Below are positions 32,236 through 42,100 of a stretch of DNA of 64,000 bases, in pieces. How positions within the stretch are numbered: position 1 is the stretch's first letter; each line of letters begins with the position of its first letter. The notes beneath the pieces are model-generated. The model was given only the letters and a program-made list of their open reading frames with translations, was not told where the DNA came from and did no database searches. A program made the translations under genes and the position numbers. Origin of the DNA: VEQN01 sp036405975 (GTDB taxonomy: Bacteria; Patescibacteriota; Minisyncoccia; Phycocordibacterales; CAIZLB01); NCBI GenBank assembly GCA_036405975.1, contig DASWWM010000013.1:1-64000 (forward strand), in the 5' to 3' direction.

Positions 32236-33222
32236 ATGGCATTTATCGATGAAATGAAGGTCCACATCAGGGCCGGACGGGGAGGAAACGGCGTTGTCCG
32301 ATGGCTTCATGAGAAGTTCAAGGAGTTCGGCGGTCCTGCAGGAGGGGACGGAGGACGGGGAGGCCATGTCTTTGTCCGTGGCGTACGAGACACCTTCCTT
32401 TTGGTTCGGTACAAGAACACCAAGGAATTCAATGCCGAGAATGGCGAGCCCGGAGGCAATAACAGCAAACATGGAGCAAATGGCGAGGCTCTTTATATAG
32501 ACCTGCCAATCGGAAGCGTCGTCACGAACCTCTCTACGAAGGAGGTCTACAAGCTCGACGAGGAGGGTCAGGAGATCCAGATTCTCAAGGGAGGTAATGG
32601 AGGTCTCGGAAACGAGCATTTCAAGGGCTCTACTAACCAGCGACCTGAAGAATGGACGCCTGGAAAGAACGGAGAAGAAGCCGACTTCTATGTCGAAGTG
32701 GAACTCATGGCGGATGCCGGACTCATCGGTCTTCCGAATGCCGGAAAGTCATCTCTTCTCAATGCGCTTACGAAGGCCGACGTGAAAGTTGGTGCATACC
32801 AGTTCACGACACTCGAGCCAAACCTAGGAAGCCTGTACGGGTACATCCTCGCTGACATCCCCGGACTCATCGAAGGTGCATCGGAAGGAAAGGGCCTCGG
32901 TCATAAATTCCTTCGACATATCAAGAGAACTAAGACGCTTATCCACTGCGTATCCCTTGAGGCTGAAACTGCGGAAGAAGTTGCACAGGCATATCGAACG
33001 GTTCGGAAGGAGCTCGAGTCATATGATCCTGAGCTCGGCCAGAAAGAAGAGATCATCCTCTTGACGAAGACTGACGTCGTCGCGCCTGAAGAACTCGAAG
33101 CGCGACTCGTCGAAATCCGAAAGGCAATCCCTGAATGGGATGGCAAGGAAGTCCAGGCAATCTCATCATTCGACCCTGAGGCACTTAAGACATTTGCCGA
33201 ATATCTCACCAGCAAGAAATAA
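32236..33222 (+). CDS. obg: GTPase Obg, 328 aa
   Basis: The glycine-rich Obg fold (residues 1-155: VHIRAGRGGNGVVRW, GGPAGGDGGRGGHVFV, GNGGLGNEHFKGSTNQ) precedes the G domain with GLPNAGKSSLLNAL (G1), YQFTTLEPNLG (G2), LADIPGLIEGA (G3) and LLTKTDV (G4). Obg binds the large ribosomal subunit during assembly. The chain ends after the G domain, so the third C-terminal (OCT) domain of some Obg proteins is lacking. The ATG at 32236 is chosen over longer starts because the conserved MxFxDEMKV start follows directly. Confidence 0.95.
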   Translation: MAFIDEMKVHIRAGRGGNGVVRWLHEKFKEFGGPAGGDGGRGGHVFVRGVRDTFLLVRYKNTKEFNAENGEPGGNNSKHGANGEALYIDLPIGSVVTNLSTKEVYKLDEEGQEIQILKGGNGGLGNEHFKGSTNQRPEEWTPGKNGEEADFYVEVELMADAGLIGLPNAGKSSLLNALTKADVKVGAYQFTTLEPNLGSLYGYILADIPGLIEGASEGKGLGHKFLRHIKRTKTLIHCVSLEAETAEEVAQAYRTVRKELESYDPELGQKEEIILLTKTDVVAPEELEARLVEIRKAIPEWDGKEVQAISSFDPEALKTFAEYLTSKK

Positions 33223-33224
33223 GC

Positions 33225-33230
33225 TATAAT
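33225..33230 (+). promoter_or_regulatory. -10 hexamer of gatB
   Basis: TATAAT ends 9 bases before the ATG at 33240; it begins only 2 bases after the obg stop. Confidence 0.65.
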
Positions 33231-33239
33231 CGAACAATC

Positions 33240-34943
33240 ATGGCCATCATCAGACCGAGCGGAAAAGCATATTACCCAGTAATCGGACTCGAGATCCACG
33301 CCGAACTCAAGACAAAGTCAAAGATGTTCTGCAGCTGCAAGAACGATCCAGACGAGCCTAAGCCGAACCAGAATATCTGCGCGGTCTGCATGGGTCATCC
33401 CGGAACTCTTCCTGTGCTCAATAAGCAGGCCATCAAGCATGTGCTTAAGGTGGGGCATGCGCTCGGCTCGAAGATCGCTGATTATACTGAATGGGATCGA
33501 AAGAATTATTTTTATCCCGACATTCCGAAGGGCTATCAGATCAGCCAGTTCGCATATCCGCTCATCAAGAGCGGAGGCTTGAGCGTGAAGGCCGATCCGA
33601 AGGACATTGACCCTGCGACTGGTCAGCCAAAAAAGCAGTATGTTGAACTTACTCGAATTCATCTCGAGGAAGATACCGCGAGCTCTTCGCATGACGCTCC
33701 AAAAGATGCAGATGGAAATTCATACAGCCTCGTCGATTTCAACCGAGCCGGACTTCCGCTCATGGAGCTTGTGACCGAGCCGGTCATTTACGATTCAAAA
33801 ACTGCTGCGGGGTTCGCAAAAGAATTGCAGCTGCTTCTCCGGTCGCTTGGCGCCGGCGATGCAAATATGGAAAAGGGGGAGATGCGAGTCGAGGCGAACA
33901 TCTCAGTTTCTGAAAATCCTCTTGCGCACCAGCTTCCATACGACCTTAAGAATTTCGGAAGAAAAGTCGAGGTGAAGAACTTGAACTCATTCAAGTCGGT
34001 GGAGCGAGCAATCGAGTTCGAGATCGAGCGACATATCGACATTCTCGAAAGAAGGGAGATCGAGATCGCTGCTGGTGCCACTGAAGAAGACATGAAGAAG
34101 GCGGGGCTATTCATCGCGCAAGAGACGCGGGGATTCGATGAGACGACAGGGAAGACGTTCTCTCAGCGAGCCAAGGAGGACTCCCATGACTACCGATATT
34201 TCCCGGATCCTGACCTGCCAAAGCTCATGATCTCAGAGGTTCCCGAATTCGCTCCTGACCTGCTTAAGGCGGAACTCGGAATGCTTCCATGGGAGCTTCG
34301 AGAGCGATACGTGAAAGAGTTCGCAATGAATGATGAGGCTGCCGAAATGTTCGTGCAGAATTCGACATTCAGGGATTTTTTCGAAACGGTCTCAAAGATT
34401 CTCGCTGATACCGAAGCGACAAAGCTCGCGGTCAACTACATCACGTCTGACCTCGCCGGACTCGCTGCTAAGACCGCAAAGCTCGCCGGCGACTCAACCG
34501 GTCCGTCCGGTGAAAAGTACGAAGGTGGCATTTGCGTATCTGCAGAAGACTTTGCAGAAATCATTTCCATGCTCAAGAAGGGGGATCTCATCTCGCGAGG
34601 GGCAAAAGACCTCCTGTCTCATCTCTGGGCCGCAAAGCTCAGCGAGGCATATGCGGTCACGGTCACTGATCCAAAGGATGCCTTTTTCGAAGGTGCTCTA
34701 TATATAGGAAAGAAGCCGCGGCAGATTGCGGAAGAGAAGGGGATGATTCAGAAAAATGACCCTGAAGCTTTGAAGAAGATGATAGAAGAGCTCACTGCGG
34801 CGCATCCGACAGTCGTTCAGGATTATCTTGGAGGAAAGGAGGCGTCGTTGCAGTTCTTTGTTGGGCAAATCATGAAATTGAGCAAAGGATCTGCGAATCC
34901 TCAGGTTGCAAAAGACGCACTCGTAGATTTTTTGAAAAAATAA
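33240..34943 (+). CDS. gatB: Aspartyl/glutamyl-tRNA amidotransferase subunit B, 567 aa
   Basis: The catalytic kinase-like body has the expected starts: VIGLEIHAELKTKSKMFC, QNICAVCMGHPGTLPVLN and RKNYFYPDIPKGYQISQF. The middle has SHDYRYFPDPDLPKLMIS, and a YqeY-like tail domain ends at ASLQFFVGQIMKLSKGSANP. GatCAB turns misacylated Glu-tRNA(Gln) or Asp-tRNA(Asn) into the correct amide form. The protein is somewhat longer than typical GatB (about 480) owing to insertions near 120-140 and 270-285. gatA and gatC are not in this window. Leaderless promoter. Confidence 0.95.
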   Translation: MAIIRPSGKAYYPVIGLEIHAELKTKSKMFCSCKNDPDEPKPNQNICAVCMGHPGTLPVLNKQAIKHVLKVGHALGSKIADYTEWDRKNYFYPDIPKGYQISQFAYPLIKSGGLSVKADPKDIDPATGQPKKQYVELTRIHLEEDTASSSHDAPKDADGNSYSLVDFNRAGLPLMELVTEPVIYDSKTAAGFAKELQLLLRSLGAGDANMEKGEMRVEANISVSENPLAHQLPYDLKNFGRKVEVKNLNSFKSVERAIEFEIERHIDILERREIEIAAGATEEDMKKAGLFIAQETRGFDETTGKTFSQRAKEDSHDYRYFPDPDLPKLMISEVPEFAPDLLKAELGMLPWELRERYVKEFAMNDEAAEMFVQNSTFRDFFETVSKILADTEATKLAVNYITSDLAGLAAKTAKLAGDSTGPSGEKYEGGICVSAEDFAEIISMLKKGDLISRGAKDLLSHLWAAKLSEAYAVTVTDPKDAFFEGALYIGKKPRQIAEEKGMIQKNDPEALKKMIEELTAAHPTVVQDYLGGKEASLQFFVGQIMKLSKGSANPQVAKDALVDFLKK

Positions 34944-34964
34944 TCCGATCTTTGTTATCCACAT

Positions 34965-34992
34965 AAAAAAATCCCGTTATCGAGATTTTTAA
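34965..34992 (+). terminator. Weak terminator after gatB
   Basis: An A-rich left arm ending AATC pairs with GATTTTT; the stem has one mismatch. A DnaA-box word TTATCCACA lies just before it at 34955-34963. Confidence 0.5.
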
Positions 34993-35002
34993 AAATTCTG
35001 TG

Positions 35003-35008
35003 TATAAT
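35003..35008 (+). promoter_or_regulatory. -10 hexamer of the first surface gene
   Basis: TATAAT with a 49-base gap to the ATG at 35058; one of few host genes here with a proper leader. Confidence 0.6.
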
Positions 35009-35057
35009 AAACAGACAGACGGTTTTACTAAAAATTTAACAGTTCTTAAAGAGTCTT

Positions 35058-35705
35058 ATGATGAAAGAAATAAAAAAGATATTGAGCGCCACCCTTATTC
35101 TTACGCTCATTAGCGCGGCAGGATTCACGATGATCGAGCCTTCGGTCTCGGAAGCCCAGACCGCATCTGACACCGTCGTCATTACCCTTAATGTCACGAC
35201 GGGAATTTCCATCACGGCTCCGGCAGACTCTTCGATGAGCACGGCGCTTGGTGTTGCTCAGGATACGGCAGTCGGAACGACTACATGGAACGTCAAGACG
35301 AACAATGCAGCCGGGTACACTTTGGCCCTCCGGGCATCCACTTCGCCGGCTATGCAGGCTACGACGACCGGAAATACCATACCTGACTACGGCACGGCTA
35401 CAACTACTACATGGAACGTGACGTCAGGTAACTCAGCATTCGGATACTCTGTATTCGGAACAGGTGTCAGCACTGGCGCTTGGGGAACTGGCTCAACGTG
35501 CGCGTCAGGCGGCGCTCATATCCCCTCGACGACTCTCAAGTATAAAGGGTTTACAACATCTGACTTCACTGTCATGACAAGGACTTCTACGACAACGACA
35601 ACGGGTATCGATACCACGGTATGTTATGCAGTTGAGCAGGATACGTTCTATATCCCATCGGGAACATACCAGGCAACTATCACTGCCACTGCAACAGCTT
35701 CTTAA
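35058..35705 (+). CDS. Small secreted surface protein, WxL-like by context, 215 aa
   Basis: Signal peptide (residues 8-35, LSATLILTLISAAGF). The mature part is Thr/Ser/Ala-rich and beta-type, with TTTWNVKTNNAAGYTLAL at about 75-92 and an end GTYQATITATATAS. The same two motifs recur in the protein at 36782 (SSSWNVKTNNNLGYQL and GGYEASITVTATAL), so they are relatives. The gene between them encodes a DUF916-like membrane protein, which in Gram-positives partners WxL surface proteins. Partnership is inferred; direct family membership is uncertain. Confidence 0.6.
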   Translation: MMKEIKKILSATLILTLISAAGFTMIEPSVSEAQTASDTVVITLNVTTGISITAPADSSMSTALGVAQDTAVGTTTWNVKTNNAAGYTLALRASTSPAMQATTTGNTIPDYGTATTTTWNVTSGNSAFGYSVFGTGVSTGAWGTGSTCASGGAHIPSTTLKYKGFTTSDFTVMTRTSTTTTTGIDTTVCYAVEQDTFYIPSGTYQATITATATAS

Positions 35706-35746
35706 GAGACTCTGGCCTTGTTTTCTGGACTTGCCAGGAAACTTAG

Positions 35747-35752
35747 TATAAT
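35747..35752 (+). promoter_or_regulatory. -10 hexamer of the DUF916-like gene
   Basis: TATAAT ends 9 bases before the ATG at 35762; leaderless. Confidence 0.6.
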
Positions 35753-35761
35753 CTTCATCGC

Positions 35762-36718
35762 ATGAAATTCCTCCAAAGAACACTAGCGGCAGTCCTGCTT
35801 TCAGTAACAGTATTCTCATTTGGAAGTCCGCTCGCCGCACAGACTGTGACTGATACGGGTGCCGAGGCAAGAGGTGACTTCGTTCTCGAACCGGGAAAGA
35901 TCGAGGTGTTCGTTAATCCCGGTGAGACTGTAACCAAAAGCATTTCTGTAATCAGCCGGATCGCGAGAAAGACTCAGTTTGAGGTGTCTGTTGAAGATTT
36001 TATCGGAACTCAGGATCCTGACTCACCGGTGCTTCTTCTCGAAGACGATTCAAGCCCGTATTCTTTCCGAAAAAATTTCGCTCCTGCAGTAGACAGGTTT
36101 TCCCTTGATCTCGGACAGCGAATCCAGATTCCTGTAACCATCACCGTTCCTCAGGATGCTCGACCTGGAGGGTATTACTCTTCGGTTATCGTGGCTGGTC
36201 TGCCACCGGAAGGAACTCTGTCCGGAGAAGCCGGAACGACGAAAATCGTATCTCGGCTCGGAGTCCTTTTCTTTGTTCGAGTGAATGGTCCTGTGTCTGA
36301 AGAGGGCAAGCTTGAGGACTTCAGGGCGAAGGGTCCTGGTGCTGGAGTCATTCAGGGTGGTCCCATCACATTCGAGATTCTTTTTAGGAATAAGGGGAAT
36401 GTCCATCTCGTGCCCTACGGTATGATCAAGGTCAAAAACTTGTTCGGAAGGGAAGTAGGATCTGTTCCTGTCGATGCATACTTCTCACTTCCTGACTCGC
36501 TCAGGTATCGACAGGTTGAATGGAAAAAAGAAGCACTCTTCGGCCGTTACACCGCATCTCTTTCCCTCAATACCGGGTACGGAGACGTGGTTGAAGAAAA
36601 GCAGGTTTCTTTCTGGGTAATTCCGTGGAAGTACGTTGCTGGCATCGCGGCAGTCATCTTCATTCTCGTATCAGGTTTCTATCTCTTCGGCAGGAAGTTT
36701 GAGCTCAAAAGAAAATAG
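35762..36718 (+). CDS. Secreted, membrane-anchored DUF916-like protein, 318 aa
   Basis: Signal peptide, then two beta-sandwich-type regions. The first has LEPGKIEVFVNPGETVTKSI and LGQRIQIPVTITVPQDARPG, then GGYYSSVIVAG, the pattern of DUF916/WxLIP domains (peptidoglycan-binding partners of WxL proteins). The second region (about 175-270) resembles another Ig-like domain (ITFEILFRNKGNVHLVPYG). A membrane helix near the C-terminus (YVAGIAAVIFILVSGFYLF) with a short basic tail anchors it. Lies between two related surface genes. Confidence 0.68.
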   Translation: MKFLQRTLAAVLLSVTVFSFGSPLAAQTVTDTGAEARGDFVLEPGKIEVFVNPGETVTKSISVISRIARKTQFEVSVEDFIGTQDPDSPVLLLEDDSSPYSFRKNFAPAVDRFSLDLGQRIQIPVTITVPQDARPGGYYSSVIVAGLPPEGTLSGEAGTTKIVSRLGVLFFVRVNGPVSEEGKLEDFRAKGPGAGVIQGGPITFEILFRNKGNVHLVPYGMIKVKNLFGREVGSVPVDAYFSLPDSLRYRQVEWKKEALFGRYTASLSLNTGYGDVVEEKQVSFWVIPWKYVAGIAAVIFILVSGFYLFGRKFELKRK

Positions 36719-36756
36719 TTTTATATGCCTGAGCCAGGATGGTGACGGGCCTGATG

Positions 36757-36762
36757 TATAAT
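36757..36762 (+). promoter_or_regulatory. -10 hexamer of the second small surface gene
   Basis: TATAAT, 19 bases before the ATG at 36782. Confidence 0.5.
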
Positions 36763-36781
36763 TTCAGTACGCACATTTATC

Positions 36782-37552
36782 ATGGAAAGACGCATGCAGA
36801 TTCTGAGGAAAATATACATTGCATTTGTTGCTCTGCTTGCGGCATCGCTGCCTTTTTATATGGATGCCTACACCATGGGCAGTACCCAGTACCGGATAGA
36901 TTCTGATAGCATAAATTCCGGCGGAACCTCCTTCTCCTCAAGCGGCAGTTACAGCATGGGGTCTACTGTCGGAGAGGTCGGAACGGGCTTCTCTTCGTCG
37001 AGCGCATATCGAATGTCTGCGGGATATTGGATTCCGGAAGATACATATGTCTCAATCAATGCCGTTGCAGATGTCTCCCTCGGATCCATCAGCGGTCTTG
37101 TCGGAGGTCAGAGCACAAGTTCGTCTTCTTGGAACGTAAAGACGAACAATAACCTCGGATACCAGCTTAGCGTCGTGGCGTCGACAGATCCCGCCCTGAA
37201 AGCCCCGCAGGCATCCATTCCTGACTATGCACCCGCGGGGGCGGATCCCGACTTCTCATTCAACGGCCCTTCGGCTTCGAGCTCTTTCGGTTTCAGTCCG
37301 GAGGGCGCTGACATAATCGGCCGATACAAAGACAACGGATCGGTGTGTAATTTCGGTACGGGGGATACTTCAGGTGCATGTTGGGATGGATTCTCGACAA
37401 CCCCGAAGGTCGTCTCTCAAGGCGCAACTGCGAATGAGCCTTCCGGAGCGACTACTACTCTGAGGTACCGTGTCCATGTCGGGTCAAACGTGATCCAGGA
37501 TTCGTCCGGGGGCTATGAGGCGTCCATAACAGTAACCGCAACTGCGCTGTAA
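36782..37552 (+). CDS. Small secreted surface protein, WxL-like by context, 256 aa
   Basis: Signal peptide at 8-28 (IYIAFVALLAASLPFYM). Residues 35-80 are Ser/Gly-rich (GGTSFSSSGSYSMGST), often a starting beta segment of surface proteins. The second half shares SSSWNVKTNNNLGYQLSV and the end GGYEASITVTATAL with the protein at 35058. There are two Cys, around residues 188 and 199, which could form a small disulfide loop. The related pair flanks the DUF916-like gene. Confidence 0.6.
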   Translation: MERRMQILRKIYIAFVALLAASLPFYMDAYTMGSTQYRIDSDSINSGGTSFSSSGSYSMGSTVGEVGTGFSSSSAYRMSAGYWIPEDTYVSINAVADVSLGSISGLVGGQSTSSSSWNVKTNNNLGYQLSVVASTDPALKAPQASIPDYAPAGADPDFSFNGPSASSSFGFSPEGADIIGRYKDNGSVCNFGTGDTSGACWDGFSTTPKVVSQGATANEPSGATTTLRYRVHVGSNVIQDSSGGYEASITVTATAL

Positions 37553-37571
37553 GAGCCCGCGGTTCGCATGC

Positions 37572-37577
37572 TATACT
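37572..37577 (+). promoter_or_regulatory. -10 hexamer of the fibronectin-type gene
   Basis: TATACT ends 6 bases before the GTG start at 37584; leaderless. Confidence 0.55.
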
Positions 37578-37583
37578 TTTTTC

Positions 37584-39116
37584 GTGACTAATTCGTTCGT
37601 ACACGCGCATGCAAGAAAAATCCTGTCGGTTTTTTTCATCTCCCTGATTCTTTGGGGGCTACCCGTGGATCGCGAATCTCAAACTGTCGAAGCTGATTCA
37701 GTCAACGTGAATCTCGAGGTCCTCGTATGCAATTTCAACTCGATGTGCGAAGCCGTCATCGGAGAGACATACCAGTCTTGTCCGTCAGATTGTGCTGCTC
37801 CGACCTCGACTCCTCCTTTGCCTGGAAACAATCCCGGAGGGCAGATTCCGAATGCGACCACTACGCCGATACAGAATGAGATCCGGAGCATTCAGGTTTC
37901 CCCTGACTACCGAAGCGCCACGCTGACTCTGAAAACGCTGTACGCATCCATGGCTTCGATTTCTTGGGGAGAGACATCGGACTATGAGATAGGCAGCCTC
38001 GCCGAGGCCTGGTATCACAACGACTTCAAGGTCAAGCTCGAGAATCTTGAGCCTGGCACTAAATACTACTTTCAGATTCACTTGAAAGATTCCCTCGGCG
38101 GCACGATCGTATACAGAGGCGAGTTCATGACAGTGGCTATCCCCGACAGCATCGCGCCAGGGGCGCCTGCGGACCTCTCCGCATATCTGAATCGTGACAC
38201 CGTCATGCTGAACTGGAAGAATCCGTCAGACAGGGACTTTGCATACGTGCGTCTCGTTCGTTCGGACATTTTCTATCCTTTGAATCCCATAAATGGAAAA
38301 GTGGTATATGAAGGCAGGGGAACTTATGCTGTCGATGCAGACATTGTGCCGGGCAAGATGTATTTCTATTCGCTATTTGCATACGATTCAGCGGGAAATT
38401 TGTCACAGCCTGCCATTGTCGCGGTGTATTATCCGAGAGTCGTACGGGTTCCCTCCGAAGAGTCCGCTGCTACATCAAGCGTCCCTGGCGAAGGGTCCGA
38501 GCAAGATGACGGCGCTGTGCGGCCATACGACCCTCTTCTCGATGATAGCTATCCGTATGTGCTGCCAGACTACACCGATGCGCAGTACGAATATACATTC
38601 TGCAACTCAGGAAATGGATTCACGAGCAAGGGACTCAGGGATATCGACGTCAAAGACATAACGATCAGCCAGAATGGCAGGAATATTTCATTTACGAATG
38701 GAAAGATCGAGCTTGAGCCAAATTTGCCCATGAGAATTGAGATAGACTCGCAGGTGACGTCCCTTGATGGCGCCCGTGCGCTGGCATTCTGCATCAACAA
38801 TCGCATTCCGGAGGTGCGAAGGGGGTACATGTTCACGTACAGCACGACCACTCAAAAATTCGAGGTTGAGATACCCACATTTTTCAGCACATACAGCTAT
38901 GAATTTTACGTCGGAATGTTAAAATACAAGAGTAAAGAAACCGTTTTGGCCAGCGGCGAATTTACAATCAGACATGTTCCGGATGGCGACAGAAATGGTG
39001 CCGCAGGATGGAGGGCGGGATTGCTGAAATTCGTTCAGTTCTCGTTCATTTTCCTCATACTCGCGCTTATCATTTTGATACTCAGAACGGCATTGCTGAA
39101 AAGGGAGGTAAGATAG
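37584..39116 (+). CDS. Secreted protein with fibronectin-type domains and C-terminal membrane anchor, 510 aa
   Basis: GTG start, signal peptide (ILSVFFISLILWGLPV). A short Cys module, CEAVIGETYQSCPSDC, lies near residue 55, followed by Thr/Pro linker. Two fibronectin-like domains: residues 100-180 (LENLEPGTKYYFQIHLKDS) and 190-285 (APGAPADLSAYLNRD, VMLNWKNPSDRDFAYVRLVR). A further beta part covers 330-460, and a membrane helix with basic tail ends the protein (FSFIFLILALIILILRTALL). It is probably an extracellular adhesive or structural protein; it lies directly before the giant adhesin. Confidence 0.75.
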   Translation: MTNSFVHAHARKILSVFFISLILWGLPVDRESQTVEADSVNVNLEVLVCNFNSMCEAVIGETYQSCPSDCAAPTSTPPLPGNNPGGQIPNATTTPIQNEIRSIQVSPDYRSATLTLKTLYASMASISWGETSDYEIGSLAEAWYHNDFKVKLENLEPGTKYYFQIHLKDSLGGTIVYRGEFMTVAIPDSIAPGAPADLSAYLNRDTVMLNWKNPSDRDFAYVRLVRSDIFYPLNPINGKVVYEGRGTYAVDADIVPGKMYFYSLFAYDSAGNLSQPAIVAVYYPRVVRVPSEESAATSSVPGEGSEQDDGAVRPYDPLLDDSYPYVLPDYTDAQYEYTFCNSGNGFTSKGLRDIDVKDITISQNGRNISFTNGKIELEPNLPMRIEIDSQVTSLDGARALAFCINNRIPEVRRGYMFTYSTTTQKFEVEIPTFFSTYSYEFYVGMLKYKSKETVLASGEFTIRHVPDGDRNGAAGWRAGLLKFVQFSFIFLILALIILILRTALLKREVR

Positions 39117-39171
39117 TCGAAAGATTTTTTGAAATACGAGATCTTTGGAAAAACGGCCGGCAAACCATTAC

Positions 39172-42100
39172 ATGCCCTACGGTATTTTTTCTAAAAAAAT
39201 AACAAAGTTCATCACTGTCCATCTTCTATGCGCGGTGCTTTTGTCTTTTGCGAACTTCGGAGTTTTGGCAAGTGCATTCTTGCCGTCACTTGCATCGGTT
39301 GCCGAGGCTGCTACCGAGATCAACTATCAGGGAAAGCTCATGACGTCCTCGAACGTTGCGGTTCCTGACGGCTTGTACAATATCGAGTTCAAGCTCTATA
39401 CCGTTTCCTCAGGCGGCAGCGCCATCTGGACTGAGACTCGAACGGGTGCCGACAGGGTTCAGGTGACGAACGGCCTCTTCAGCGTCCTTCTCGGATCTGT
39501 CTCCTCTCTTGCCGGCATCAACTTTGATCAGGCAATCTATCTCGGCGTAAATATCGGAGGATCGGGTTCTCCTTCTTGGGACGGAGAAATGACTCCCCGA
39601 AAGAAGTTCGCTTCGGTCCCGACGGCATTCGTCTCGGACACTGCAAAGGCGCTTGACGCGACGAATGCGACTTCGACAAACCTCCGGACTACGAATGCGA
39701 CGAGCACGAATTCGTACGCGTCTAACCTGACTGCGAGCAGTACCGTCATTAGCGGTTCGCTCAGCATCAGCACGCTGACGGGACTTCTTGTCGGAACAAA
39801 CGGATCCGTCAGCGCCATCTCGACTTCGACGCTCGGACTCATCACGACTGACATTGCCGAGGGCACAAACTTGTATTTCACGAACTCTCGAGCGGACGAG
39901 CGGATCGCGCTCGCAAGCACGACGATCCGAAACATGATTTCGTCTTCGGCGACAGGTCTTGCGTACACCGCTGGGACCGGAGTTCTTTCCCTTGCTGCTG
40001 GATATAACATCCCGCTTACTGCTTCGACTACGGAATGGGCAAGCAAGATAAGTAGCCAGTGGACGACTTCAGGGTCCGATATTTATTACAACAGTGGGAA
40101 TGTTGGAGTCGGTACGACAACTCCATCGGCAAAAGTTCACTCATTATCAACTACAGAACAGCTTCGTCTTGGGTACAATGCTTCAAATTATGCGTCGTTC
40201 ACGGTGTCTTCTGTTGGAAAACTTGTAATCGGTGCTACTGGAGGGCAGGTTCTTGCACCAAACGGAAGTGTGAATGCGGGTTTTCCGACACCTGGTGTAG
40301 GGTTTGCATCATTTACAAATACAGGTATCGGTGCGGACAGCGGTAACCTGGCGCTCTGGCAAGGCGGTATTATAGGAATAAATATTGCTTCGAGTGCTAA
40401 GGAGATTCGTGTCCCATCTGACTTCAAATATTCTTTCTCATCCGCTACTCACAATAACGCATTTGCAGATACGAGCTTTTATCGTAGCGCGGCTGGAGTG
40501 TTGAGGACTGGTGGAAGTTTTATTGCTGATGGTAACGTTGGTATAGGAACAAATAGCCCCGGTTACAAACTCGACGTGTCAGGAGGATTCATAAACGTCG
40601 ATGGTGCAACTGGTTACAGACAGGGCGGAATGCTGGTGCTCAATGCTTCAAGCAGCAGCGCATCAACACAGGTAGGTCTCGGCGCCGGAGCATCGTTCAA
40701 TTCTGGCAGCTACTACAATACCGCGATTGGCTATTATGCGATGACCAATACAACGTCATCCAGAAACACAGCTGTCGGATCGGGCGCGCTTCGATTCAAT
40801 GTCTCTGGAATCTCGAACGTCGCATTCGGTAATGATGCCGCTGGCAGTTCGCTTGCCAGCTACAATGTCGCAATCGGTGATTCTGCCTTGTACAGCGCTA
40901 CGAGCAGCGGAAGCAATACCGCTGTCGGTCATTCGGCCTTGCTTTATGCTATCGGGTCAGGCAATACGGCTCTCGGATATCTCGCTGGGCAAAACATCAC
41001 TTCGGGCTCGAACAATATCATCATCGGCAATAACATATATGCGCAAAGTGCCACAGCTTCAAACCAGCTCAGCATCGGCAATATCATCTTCGGTACGGGC
41101 GTCGACGGTTCCGGCACAAGCGTATCGTCTGGAAACATAGGAATCGGAACGACGACTCCCGGCTACAGGCTCGTAGTGTCAGGCGATCTTAATCTCACTG
41201 GTGCATTCAGGGCCAACGGTTCGGCTGGTACCGCAGGCATGGTTCTCCAGACGACAGGCACAGGAGCGCAGTGGGTCGCCACTTCGACTCTTGGCATCAG
41301 CGGTGGATCGAGTCTTTCGGGAGGCGCCAATGGCTATCTTGCGCGATGGACTTCTGCGACTACGCTTGCGACAAGCTCGGTTCTCGACAGCGGTACGAGA
41401 GCGGGAATCAATGCGACATCATCCTCTTATACATTTAACATACAGGGTACTGCAGGTATCAGTGCCTTCAATGTTGCATCATCCACCGGAACATCGCTGC
41501 TCATGGTCGGCGCGGATGGAAATATCGGTATCGGTACGACAACCGCTGCGTCAAAGTTGGTGGTGGTGGGTGATGCATACGTGACAGGATCACTTCGAGT
41601 TTCAAACGGTACTTTACCCGTTGTAATTGGCGCGACTGACGGAAATACGCGAGCGACAAATGCACTTGATCTTCAGTCATATCGAACGTGGTCATCTCAG
41701 GTTGCAAGTGGGGTAAGATCTACAGCTATAGGAAACAGAAACACAGCGTCTGGTGTAGATTCAATTGCAATCGGACAACTTAACACTCCGTCTGCGCTAG
41801 TATCTATCGCTCTCGGTAATAGTAACAGCGCATTCGGAGATTACGCTGTTGCCATAGGAGCAAGCAATTCTGCCGCAAGCAACTCGCAGGTTATAGGAAA
41901 GTTGAATACGGCATTGTACTTAAATTCGTCCGTGGTGGGAATTTCAAACACGCTGTACGCGGGTTACTCGCAGGCATTTGGAAATTCGAACAGTCTGTTT
42001 GGCCTTACAGGATCAGTCGGTATCGGTACTTCGAACACGGCATATGGCGGCAACGCGACGATAATCGGGCAGGACAACACCAGTTCCGACGACTACAATG

